A DNA stretch of 7,729 nt from Gemmatimonadota bacterium (GTDB taxonomy: Bacteria > Latescibacterota > UBA2968 > UBA8231): the NCBI GenBank assembly GCA_026706165.1, contig JAPOZF010000678.1, positions 1 to 7,729 on the forward strand, in the 5' to 3' direction. A program made the translations under genes and the position numbers. Below are positions 1 through 6,030 of the stretch, one piece after another (the first letter of the stretch is position 1; each line of letters starts with the position of its first letter). Under the pieces are notes generated by a model that made no database searches, was not told the DNA's origin, and saw only the letters and a list, made by a program, of their open reading frames with translations.

Positions 1-296
1 AGCGCAAAGTCCTTGAACAGGAGGCTGCCGGCGAAGGGGTCGATGCTGCGAAACTCCTCGAGGCGGAACACCTCGACACCGTCCAGCATGTACATGCCGA
101 AGGCATCGAAGGTGCGCTGCTCGCTGTCGATGTCGTAACCCCGGTAGCCGATGGTGGCGAGGTTCTCGTACTTCTCCTGCTGCCAGCGCGGATAGAACTG
201 GCGGTTGAGGAACTGGGCATGGACGCTGTCGGGAAGGAGACTGAAAAGCACTGCCCAGCCCCCTGCCGCGAGAATCCCGGCCCGGTACCGTTTCAT
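1..296 (-). CDS. Secreted protein of unknown function, N-terminal 98 residues (partial)
   Basis: The reading frame is open from an ATG at 296 to the left edge, so only the N-terminus is visible. It begins MKRYRAGIL, then a hydrophobic stretch (about residues 8-21) and a signal peptidase I site after VHA (residue 27), so the product is exported. The mature part is rich in aromatic and charged residues and contains a stretch reading MYMLDGVEVFRLEEFRS (about residues 68-84). That stretch loosely recalls the LDGV-type segment of TonB-dependent receptor plug domains, but this is only a resemblance and I do not recognise the family. A partial Shine-Dalgarno (GGACGGA, 309-303) lies 6 bases before the ATG. 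The gene follows the 2507-336 gene by 39 bases on the same strand with no terminator between, so the two are probably co-transcribed. I am confident that it is a real exported protein; its function is unknown. Confidence 0.8.
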   Translation of the reverse strand, partial: MKRYRAGILAAGGWAVLFSLLPDSVHAQFLNRQFYPRWQQEKYENLATIGYRGYDIDSEQRTFDAFGMYMLDGVEVFRLEEFRSIDPFAGSLLFKDFA

Positions 297-335
297 GGCG
301 AATCCGTCCAGTCTGCCAGCCCGATCACTGCAGTC

Positions 336-2507
336 CTAGTAGACGACTGCTACGGTGCCGATGCCGACCTCGGTACGGTCGCCGAGATCGATCTCGACTC
401 GATAGATGTAGTTGCCCGGGGGTACGGGACTGCCGCCCGGATCCGCGCCGTCCCAGAACCCGGGAGCCTGCCTGGCCAGCGCCGCGTCCCGGGGATGCAG
501 GTAGGTGCCGGCGCTCAGGCGGGCGGGCGGAAGGGCGCGCACCAGCCGGCCGCCGAGATCGAAGAGGCGGATCTCGACGCCCTGTGGCTCGGCGAGCTTG
601 CTGATGACCAGTTCGATGACGGTGAATTCGTTGCGGCCGTCGGCGTTGGGAGTGATGACGCGGGGCCTGGCCTCGGCGCGGACGAGCAGCTCGTCGACCA
701 CTTCGGAGACGGAGACCACCCACGATTTGAGCACCTCCCCCGTTGCTTCGTCCACCTGGCGGTCTTCGGCGGCTTCCAGCGGATTGTCGCTGCCGGGAGC
801 GAAGAGACGGGCCCGGAAATCGAACCGCGGCAGAAACTGGGCGGTGGTGAAGGGAATACGCATGGAGGTAATCCCGTCCTCGGCGGCGATGGGAGGAGTG
901 AAGGTCACGACGAACTGACCGCTTGCGGCATCGAAATGGCTTTCAGCCGGCAGGGCTTCGCCATCCGGCCCCGTGACGCTGCCGGCCGCCCCGGCCCGGG
1001 AGGGGACGTCGATGGACAGCTTCTCCACTCCGGCTTCGTCCCCGGAGAAATCCAGGTTCACCTCGTAGACGAACGTGGTATCCCGCCCCATCGGGACGGA
1101 GCGGGGACTGATCGAGCCCGACGCCCCGCCGGCGGCGAGCGGCCCTTCGTCGAACTGCAGCTGCAGCGAGCGCAGAGCCGGAGTACGGCTGTTGTCGCTG
1201 GTCGAGAAGCTCGCCCGGTACTGCAGCAGTGTCCGCGGTTCGGGAACACCTGCGAAGACGCCGCTCTCCGAATAGGGGCGGCTCCAGTCGCTCCACTCCA
1301 TGTCCGCTCCGGCGCTGCGAAACTGCAGGCTCAGACCGGTCCGCTCCGGCACCTCCGCCTCCCAGGTGACCAGGCCGAAGTTCTTCGGGGAACCCGGTGC
1401 GTCGAACTCGACAGGGGGCGAAAGATAGCTGGCGCTTTCGGCGAAACCGGTGCCGAAGACCTCAACCTCGGCGACGCTCGGGGACAGGCCGCGGGCTACC
1501 TCGGTCACCACGATCCTCACATGGCGCGTGGCGACGGCCGGGAAGCCGACCTCGGTCTCGCGGTAATCGGTGATCCCGAACAGGGCGCCCACCTCGGTCC
1601 AGCGGAAGCGGTCGTCGCTGATCTGGACCGAGTAGCCCCTCAACGAGTTGCCTTCGAGCTCTTCGGGGTCGTCCCCCCCGGTGATCACGCGCACCCGGTT
1701 GACGCTCCGGCGGCGGCCCAGGTCGACACGGGCGAAGTCGTTGAGAGCCCCCGTCGACAGGTTCCACGCCGTCTTGAGATCGCCGTCGGTTATCTCGGCC
1801 GGGGCGGCAAACACCCCCGCGGCGAGGTTCTCGCCGTCGATCCGGCGCAGTTGCAGGGCCCCTTCCCCATGCCGGCTGGTCTCGACGCCGCCGGGAAAGC
1901 CGGCGACGGGCTCGACGTCCAGGCTCTGGAAGCCGGAGATTCGCGACCGGTCGAACGTCGCCTCCTGCACCCGCTGCCAGGCCGGTTCGCCGCCGATGTC
2001 GCGGTCGGTCAGCCAGGCGTCGTCTTCCGGCTCCAGGCCGCTCCAGTACCAGGGCCCCGTCACGGTGCTGACGAACTGCTCGTTCCCGGCGGCGATTTCG
2101 ACCATCAGGCCGGCGCCGGAGCCGTCCCCGTCGCTGTCGACCACCAGCGCCAGGTGGTTGGCGCCGTCCGCGAGGTCGACTGAATGCTCCTCGAGCTCGG
2201 TCCAGTCCGCACCGTCGCCGGCCCTCTCGCCGTTGAGGAACAGCACGTACCGATCCACGGCGGTGAGGCGGACGGTTCCCCCTCCCCCGGATCCGGTGGT
2301 GAAATCGTAGCGGTACCAGGTGGTTGTGGGCCAGCGGTCGATCGACAGCATCTCGCCGTCTGCCGCAGCACCGGCGGCGACGGTGAATGCCGCCCCGAGG
2401 GAGGCGGTCAGAGCCGTGCGGAGTCCGCGTGCCGCCGCCGGGAGAACCCTCCTTGCGACCGTCCCTGGAGCAGGTGCCCCGGATATCCGCTTGTCAGAGA
2501 CCTTCAT
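336..2507 (-). CDS. Secreted multi-domain protein: jelly-roll, discoidin-like and FlgD/CHU_C-like modules
   Basis: This 723-residue exported protein is probably a surface or adhesion/carbohydrate-binding protein. A long signal peptide has a basic n-region with RR, then hydrophobic residues 31-48 ending AGAAAD. Residues about 62-140 resemble the galactose-binding jelly-roll found at the N-terminus of some glycoside hydrolases (FLNGERAG, then DLADGANHLALVVD). Residues 231-352 look like an F5/8 type C (discoidin) domain: ITDGDLKTAWN, FARVDLGRRRSVNRVRV, YSVQISDD, HVRIVVTEV, AEVEVFG. Residues 360-452 form a beta module with WSDWS and LLQYRASF. Residues 460-576 are another beta-rich segment. Residues 612-723 are FlgD-Ig/CHU_C-like: ITPNADGRNEF, then VEIRLFDLGGRLVRAL and PPGNYIYRVEI. 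No catalytic motif is visible. A longer version would start at TTG 2579, but that TTG is part of a perfect TTGACA -35 box. ATG 2507 gives a normal signal peptide, although its Shine-Dalgarno is weak (GAGG about 14 bases upstream). Confidence 0.88.
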   Translation of the reverse strand: MKVSDKRISGAPAPGTVARRVLPAAARGLRTALTASLGAAFTVAAGAAADGEMLSIDRWPTTTWYRYDFTTGSGGGGTVRLTAVDRYVLFLNGERAGDGADWTELEEHSVDLADGANHLALVVDSDGDGSGAGLMVEIAAGNEQFVSTVTGPWYWSGLEPEDDAWLTDRDIGGEPAWQRVQEATFDRSRISGFQSLDVEPVAGFPGGVETSRHGEGALQLRRIDGENLAAGVFAAPAEITDGDLKTAWNLSTGALNDFARVDLGRRRSVNRVRVITGGDDPEELEGNSLRGYSVQISDDRFRWTEVGALFGITDYRETEVGFPAVATRHVRIVVTEVARGLSPSVAEVEVFGTGFAESASYLSPPVEFDAPGSPKNFGLVTWEAEVPERTGLSLQFRSAGADMEWSDWSRPYSESGVFAGVPEPRTLLQYRASFSTSDNSRTPALRSLQLQFDEGPLAAGGASGSISPRSVPMGRDTTFVYEVNLDFSGDEAGVEKLSIDVPSRAGAAGSVTGPDGEALPAESHFDAASGQFVVTFTPPIAAEDGITSMRIPFTTAQFLPRFDFRARLFAPGSDNPLEAAEDRQVDEATGEVLKSWVVSVSEVVDELLVRAEARPRVITPNADGRNEFTVIELVISKLAEPQGVEIRLFDLGGRLVRALPPARLSAGTYLHPRDAALARQAPGFWDGADPGGSPVPPGNYIYRVEIDLGDRTEVGIGTVAVVY

Positions 2508-2552
2508 CGAGCTGTTTCGACCTCGCTGGCCGGAGCGGTAAGGTCGGAATAC

Positions 2553-2579
2553 GATGGACGTGCCCCTGTTGGGTGTCAA
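2553..2579 (-). promoter_or_regulatory. Candidate promoter for the minus-strand gene pair
   Basis: Reading the minus strand, a perfect -35 hexamer TTGACA occupies 2579-2574. The -10 region is poor: the best candidates (ATCGTA at 2555-2550 or TCGTAT at 2554-2549, spacers of 18 or 19 bases) match the TATAAT consensus weakly. Transcription from here would give a leader of roughly 35 bases before ATG 2507. The assignment rests mainly on the -35 match and on its position upstream of a divergent gene. Confidence 0.4.
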
Positions 2580-2590
2580 GCATGTATTAA

Positions 2591-2619
2591 TTGAATTTAA
2601 CAGGTAGATTGGCTATTAT
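2591..2619 (+). promoter_or_regulatory. Sigma70-like promoter for the 2695-4593 gene
   Basis: TTGAAT at 2591-2596 and TATTAT at 2614-2619 are separated by exactly 17 bases. The -35 matches consensus at 4 of 6 positions (the conserved TTGA) and the -10 at 5 of 6. The box lies in a strikingly AT-rich patch (2581-2620) of otherwise GC-rich DNA. The predicted start is near 2626, giving a leader of about 70 bases. Its -35 is only 11 bases from the divergent TTGACA box, so the two promoters are back to back and could share upstream contacts. Confidence 0.65.
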
Positions 2620-2630
2620 GGACGCCAATC
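2607..2630. repeat. Inverted repeat flanking the -10 box (possible operator)
   Basis: GATTGGC (2607-2613) and GCCAATC (2624-2630) are perfect 7-base inverted arms separated by 10 bases. The TATTAT -10 box starts immediately after the left arm, and the predicted transcription start falls in the right arm. A dimeric repressor bound here would block RNA polymerase. Seven-base arms can arise by chance in a region of this size, so the operator role is inferred from position only. Confidence 0.4.
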
Positions 2631-2681
2631 GGTCATTCAGCATTGCCGAATGTTTTTTTCACTTTTCCTTTTTCCTTCGAC

Positions 2682-2690
2682 AAAGGAGGG
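2682..2690 (+). promoter_or_regulatory. Strong Shine-Dalgarno that fixes the start at ATG 2695
   Basis: AAAGGAGGG ends 4 bases before ATG 2695 and is the strongest ribosome site in the window. It shows that translation starts here and not at the in-frame ATG 2650, which lacks such a site and would add 15 residues (MFFSLFLF...) encoded by the pyrimidine-rich leader. A small hairpin can form between TCCTT (2673-2677) and AAGGA (2683-2687), partly covering the site. Confidence 0.88.
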
Positions 2691-2694
2691 AACC

Positions 2695-4593
2695 ATGGCC
2701 AGATGGATAACAGTCTGCGCCGCAGCCGGATGCATCGCCCTTGCAGGCGCGGCGTCGGCTCAGGACGACGTCGACGAACCCAACTGGACCCCCACGGTCA
2801 GCGGTCCGCCCGAAGCGATTTCGGTGACGGTGCCGGAGGCGTTGGCGGAGTTCGACGGCAGCACCCCGGTGGACATTCCGTTCGAGATCGACCAGCCCGC
2901 CACGGTGTACGCCGCCGTCTACACTTCGGGGTACAACCCCCCGGCCGTGCCCTGGAAACCGGACGGCCGCTGGGACAACGACGCGCAGGAATGGGTGGAC
3001 GGCACCGAGGGCGCCATCGCCCGCGGCGAGAACACCAACATCGATGTCATGGTGTGGCGCACGCCGCAGGACGGGGTTCACTTCGGGGCCGGCTCGCATG
3101 CGATCACCTGGCCCGGGACCAACATGGACGGCGACGCGGTGGCGGCCGGGGAGTACCAGTTCTACCTCATCGTCCGGGGCGACAACACGCGCACCGTGGC
3201 CCGGGTGGCCAACGACGCCTGGAGCGACTGGTCGATCGACTGGAGGAAGGACCCGCCGGAAGTCTGGGCGCCCTACGGTCGCAGGGGGTTCGAGGAGAGG
3301 GTGATAATCCGCAGCTTCATCGGCACCGACTACGCGGCCAGCCCGGACGCCTACGAGCAATTCGATGCGTCGGACTACATGAGGGCCGTCAACGACGCGG
3401 GCGGCGAGCCGGACGCGATTCTGCAGGCGAACGGGATCCAGCTCGATCCGACCGCGGAGAACACCGTCTACGTAACCATGTTCTCCGGGCCTTCGACCGG
3501 GGTGCACAAACTCCTCATGAAGGATGACGGAACCGTCGAGCCGGTGACCGAATGGGGCGACAACGGTCATTTCCCGCTGCCGTCGAGAGTCTACAACTGC
3601 CACTGGTACGACGATGCCATCTGGGTAGACAGCTGGAACAGGACCGACTTCACTTCGTCGGTGATCAAGCTGGATCCGACCACCGGCGAGGTCCTCCACG
3701 CAATCGACCTCGGCGACGTCTTCACCGGTGTCAGAATCGACGCCGAAGGGAACGAGGTGCCCTGGTCCAACGGGCCGGTCGACTCCGGGCTGAACCCGAG
3801 GGGAGTCGCCGCGGTGACCCACTTCAATCCCTGGATCCCCTTCGTCTCCCACGACAGCGAGGTCCTCTGGATAAACGACAACGGCGACGGCTGGAGCGAC
3901 ACCATCGACTGGGACCACGACAACGATCCGGAAACCCGGAACGAGCTCGTCATGCGGCGAGCCTCGCAAAATATCAATGCCGGGCCGTACGGCATGTTCT
4001 TTACCGGTCCCAACGGCGATCAGGGTGTCTTCAGTCAGTATATCGGACTCGTGATCGGCCCCGACGGCAACGGCCTGGCCCGGCTCAAAGTCGACGGGGG
4101 CATCCAGTACCACGAGTTCGGAAACAACTACGACGGCTTCTACGACTCGATGGGGTTCGACCACATCTTCGACAGGCAACAGATCGCGAGGAACGAGTGG
4201 GACAGCGAGGAGCAGCCGGGCTGGCTCGTGCACACTCCCGGAGCAATCCGCCGGGGCACGATCGGCGGCGAGGCCACGGCGGTCGTGGAAGAGCAGCGGG
4301 ACGGCCTCCCGGGGGAATTCTCCCTGGGCGACAACTACCCCAATCCGTTCAACCCGATGACCACCCTGGGCTTCCAGATCCCCCAGCGCAGCGAAGTGGT
4401 GCTCACGGTCTACAACACCGCCGGACAGGAAGTGGTGCGGCTGGCTGACGGCGAGGTCATGAACGCCGGCTTCTATACCGCGACCTGGGACGGGCGCGAT
4501 GCGAGCGGCCGTCCTGTTTCGAGCGGCGTCTACCTGTATCAGATGCGGGCCGGGTCCTATACCGATACCAAGAGGATGAGTCTGCTCAAGTAA
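2695..4593 (+). CDS. Secreted protein with FlgD-like N-terminal module and T9SS type A sorting domain
   Basis: The 632-residue product has a clear Sec signal peptide (residues 1-22, cleavage after ASA). Residues about 56-162 look like a FlgD-type Ig module with an insertion: VDIPFEIDQPATVYAAVY near the start, then GSHAITWPGTNMDGDAVAAG and YQFYLIV. The central region (about 165-520) is rich in Trp, Asp and Gly, with strands such as NTVYVTMFSG, AIWVDSW and SSVIKLDPTTGEVLHAIDLG that suggest a beta-propeller; no family is recognised. NDNGDGWSD (394-402) resembles an EF-hand/dockerin-type calcium loop. Residues 541-632 form a Por-secretion/T9SS type A sorting domain: NYPNPFNP (547-554), EVVLTVYNTAGQEVVRL, TWDGRDASGRPVSSGVYLYQM, and a basic end KRMSLLK. 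By family knowledge such domains carry cargo across the outer membrane to the surface. The gene has its own promoter and terminator, consistent with independent and possibly high expression. Cargo identity is certain only at the level of the sorting domain. Confidence 0.93.
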   Translation: MARWITVCAAAGCIALAGAASAQDDVDEPNWTPTVSGPPEAISVTVPEALAEFDGSTPVDIPFEIDQPATVYAAVYTSGYNPPAVPWKPDGRWDNDAQEWVDGTEGAIARGENTNIDVMVWRTPQDGVHFGAGSHAITWPGTNMDGDAVAAGEYQFYLIVRGDNTRTVARVANDAWSDWSIDWRKDPPEVWAPYGRRGFEERVIIRSFIGTDYAASPDAYEQFDASDYMRAVNDAGGEPDAILQANGIQLDPTAENTVYVTMFSGPSTGVHKLLMKDDGTVEPVTEWGDNGHFPLPSRVYNCHWYDDAIWVDSWNRTDFTSSVIKLDPTTGEVLHAIDLGDVFTGVRIDAEGNEVPWSNGPVDSGLNPRGVAAVTHFNPWIPFVSHDSEVLWINDNGDGWSDTIDWDHDNDPETRNELVMRRASQNINAGPYGMFFTGPNGDQGVFSQYIGLVIGPDGNGLARLKVDGGIQYHEFGNNYDGFYDSMGFDHIFDRQQIARNEWDSEEQPGWLVHTPGAIRRGTIGGEATAVVEEQRDGLPGEFSLGDNYPNPFNPMTTLGFQIPQRSEVVLTVYNTAGQEVVRLADGEVMNAGFYTATWDGRDASGRPVSSGVYLYQMRAGSYTDTKRMSLLK

Positions 4594-4623
4594 CAGGGCA
4601 GCAGCAGGGTTTCCCGTGTCGAG

Positions 4624-4669
4624 TATGGGTGCGCGTCTAATGTCGCAAGACGCGCACCCATATTTTTTT
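4624..4669 (+). terminator. Strong intrinsic (Rho-independent) terminator
   Basis: A perfect 15-base-pair stem pairs 4624-4638 with 4648-4662 (core GGGTGCGCGTCT with its complement), closed by a 9-base loop and followed at once by seven T residues (4663-4669). It begins 30 bases after the TAA of the 2695-4593 gene. There is no T-run on the other strand, so it acts in the plus direction only. It separates that gene from the downstream operon, which therefore needs its own promoter or read-through. Confidence 0.95.
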
Positions 4670-4671
4670 CC

Positions 4672-4703
4672 CCCTGGGCGGGAATCGGAAAGAATCCCCA
4701 GGG
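4672..4703. repeat. Inverted repeat in the leader of the downstream operon
   Basis: CCCTGGG (4672-4678) and CCCAGGG (4697-4703) are perfect 7-base arms around an 18-base, A/G-rich loop, starting 3 bases after the terminator T-run. The sequence after the right arm (TCTTGTT) is only moderately T-rich. It could be a weak second terminator, a leader hairpin or an operator. In the rest of 4704-4764 I see no convincing -10 box, only a weak AGGTC (4751-4755) upstream of ATG 4765. Confidence 0.3.
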
Positions 4704-4764
4704 TCTTGTTCAGCCGACCTGACTCGCACGGCACGAGAGACGGAAACCGCAGGTCAGACTTCGC

Positions 4765-6030
4765 ATGACTTCACGTCCCCGGCGCGAAGAGCGTTTTGCC
4801 ACTCCGTCAGATCTGCTCGATCTGCCCCTGCTCCAGCGGAGAACCCGCAGGTTTCTCTACCTGGGGTTGGGGATCGCCCTGGGTTGCCACTTGGGGCTGG
4901 CCCTCTACCTGACGCTCAGTCAGCGGGAAGAGCCCGTGCCCAAGCCGCAGACCGTGGAGTTCCTCGTGCGCCAGCCGCGCATGACGAAACCCTTCGAGTT
5001 GAAGAAGAAGCGGGTGCCCCAGAGGGTGATGACGCGCAGGGTCTCCACCGCCAGGCCCGAGCAGGTGCGCACCCTGAGCAAGCGCATCGACCGGCCCGAC
5101 GTCTTCGGCACGGTGGCCACGGTTTCCTATTCCGTGGAGGACGGCGCCGCCCTCGGTGACGAGGTGGTGATGCCTGCCCACAGCGCGGCGCAGGTCGCCA
5201 GCTTCAAGGAACCTGGGAAGCGGATCAGCATGCAGGAGGAGTTCATCGACGTCCGCGCCCTGGACACGGGCAAGTACAAGGCGCTGGTGATCCAGGATCC
5301 GCAGAACAGGCAGGATATCAAGGGATTCGTCCACCTGGCGCTGGCCTGGGGGACGGACCTCGAACCGAAGGCGCCCAGAGCGGTTCCGAAGCTGGTGGAG
5401 GCGATGAACCGGTACACCGGCATCGAGGCCCGCGTCGACAACCACCTCTTCATCGACTCCAGCGAACTGCTCGAGACCCCGTTCGTGTACATCACCGCCG
5501 ACGACGCCTTCGAGATCACCGAGAAGGAGATCGAGAGCCTGCGCCGCTACCTCGAGAGCGGGGGGTTCATCCTCGCCGACAACGGGGTTGCCGAGCTGGA
5601 GTACGGGCCGGGCGAGGCCTCCCTGCGCAAGATGTTCAAGCAGGTGCTGGGCAACAAGGCGCGTTTCCGGAACCTTCCCAACGATCATCCCGTATACCAC
5701 TGTTTCTTCGACTTCGACGGACCGCCTCCAGGAGAGGAAGTCAGCCGGAAGGCCCTCGTGTCCGGGGAAAGAAGGGGGGTGCTGACGGGCGACACCCGCG
5801 GCATCCAGCACGCCGTATCCAAGCCCGTTCACTTCCTCGAGGGGATCTATCTGGGCGACCGGCTGGTGGCCGTGTACTCCGACAAGGCCTACGGCAAGTA
5901 CTGGGAGCGGGAGTACGAAAACGAGCCGCAGTTGAAGATGGGGGTCAACATGGTCGTCTTCGCCCTGACCCAGCAGGGCTCCATTGCGCAGCAGCACATC
6001 GACTTCTACGAGCATTCCGCGAGCCGGTGA
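4765..6030 (+). CDS. Single-pass membrane protein with TonB-like N-terminus and DUF4159 domain
   Basis: The 421-residue product has a basic, cytoplasmic-type N-terminus (residues 1-29, RR repeats), one transmembrane helix (about 30-50, FLYLGLGIALGCHLGLALYL), then a segment rich in Pro, Lys and Arg (56-115, PVPKPQTVEFLV, FELKKKRVPQRV). That arrangement resembles the anchor and periplasmic linker of TonB-type energy transducers. Residues 171-402 match DUF4159, a domain that I recall as having a class I glutamine-amidotransferase-like fold: YKALVIQDPQ, FVYITADDAFEITEKEIESLRRYLESGG in two pieces, FILADNG, NDHPVYHCFFDF, and GVNMVVFALTQ near the end. No catalytic Cys-His-Glu triad is evident, so a binding or structural role is likelier than enzymatic. 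It is the first gene after a strong terminator and overlaps the next gene by four bases. The start at ATG 4765 has a weak ribosome site (AGGTC, about 9 bases upstream). The DUF4159 assignment is from recalled motifs; function is unknown. Confidence 0.88.
   Translation: MTSRPRREERFATPSDLLDLPLLQRRTRRFLYLGLGIALGCHLGLALYLTLSQREEPVPKPQTVEFLVRQPRMTKPFELKKKRVPQRVMTRRVSTARPEQVRTLSKRIDRPDVFGTVATVSYSVEDGAALGDEVVMPAHSAAQVASFKEPGKRISMQEEFIDVRALDTGKYKALVIQDPQNRQDIKGFVHLALAWGTDLEPKAPRAVPKLVEAMNRYTGIEARVDNHLFIDSSELLETPFVYITADDAFEITEKEIESLRRYLESGGFILADNGVAELEYGPGEASLRKMFKQVLGNKARFRNLPNDHPVYHCFFDFDGPPPGEEVSRKALVSGERRGVLTGDTRGIQHAVSKPVHFLEGIYLGDRLVAVYSDKAYGKYWEREYENEPQLKMGVNMVVFALTQQGSIAQQHIDFYEHSASR
6027..6030 (+). 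other. GTGA start/stop overlap between the DUF4159 and AgmX-like genes
   Basis: The bases GTGA contain both the GTG start of the downstream gene and the TGA stop of the upstream one. This arrangement normally indicates translational coupling. An in-frame ATG at 6042 is an alternative start, but its AGGGAG lies directly against it, too close for a normal ribosome site. Confidence 0.6.

Noticed and set aside
219..2183. A 654-codon open frame on the plus strand opposite the discoidin-like gene
   Set aside because: Its product is low-complexity in Gly, Ala, Asp and Arg with no signal peptide or domain. GC-rich codon use on the minus strand leaves the opposite frame without stops, and the minus-strand protein has recognisable modules.
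2634..2652. Short inverted repeat CATTC/GAATG in the leader
   Set aside because: Only five-base arms; expected by chance in a leader of this length.
2650..2694. In-frame upstream ATG 2650 as the start of the cargo gene
   Set aside because: No ribosome site precedes it, and the strong site at 2682-2690 is correctly spaced only for ATG 2695, which gives a standard signal peptide.
2643..3527. A 294-codon plus-strand frame overlapping the cargo gene start
   Set aside because: Arg/Gly/His-rich translation typical of a shifted frame; it shares the leader but lacks the AAAGGAGGG spacing and any domain.
2659..4734. A 691-codon minus-strand frame covering the T9SS cargo gene
   Set aside because: It runs through the plus-strand terminator hairpin, lacks domains, and is rich in Val, Gly, Arg, His and Asp as expected of an antisense shadow. 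The plus-strand gene has a signal peptide, ribosome site and sorting domain.
4716..4755. Possible hairpin GACCT/AGGTC masking the ribosome site of the DUF4159 gene
   Set aside because: Five base pairs across a 30-base loop is too weak to support without a computed fold or conservation.
4807..6015. A 402-codon minus-strand frame opposite the DUF4159 gene
   Set aside because: Leu/His/Gly-rich translation without motifs, wholly inside a gene with a transmembrane helix and DUF4159 motifs; treated as a GC-driven shadow.
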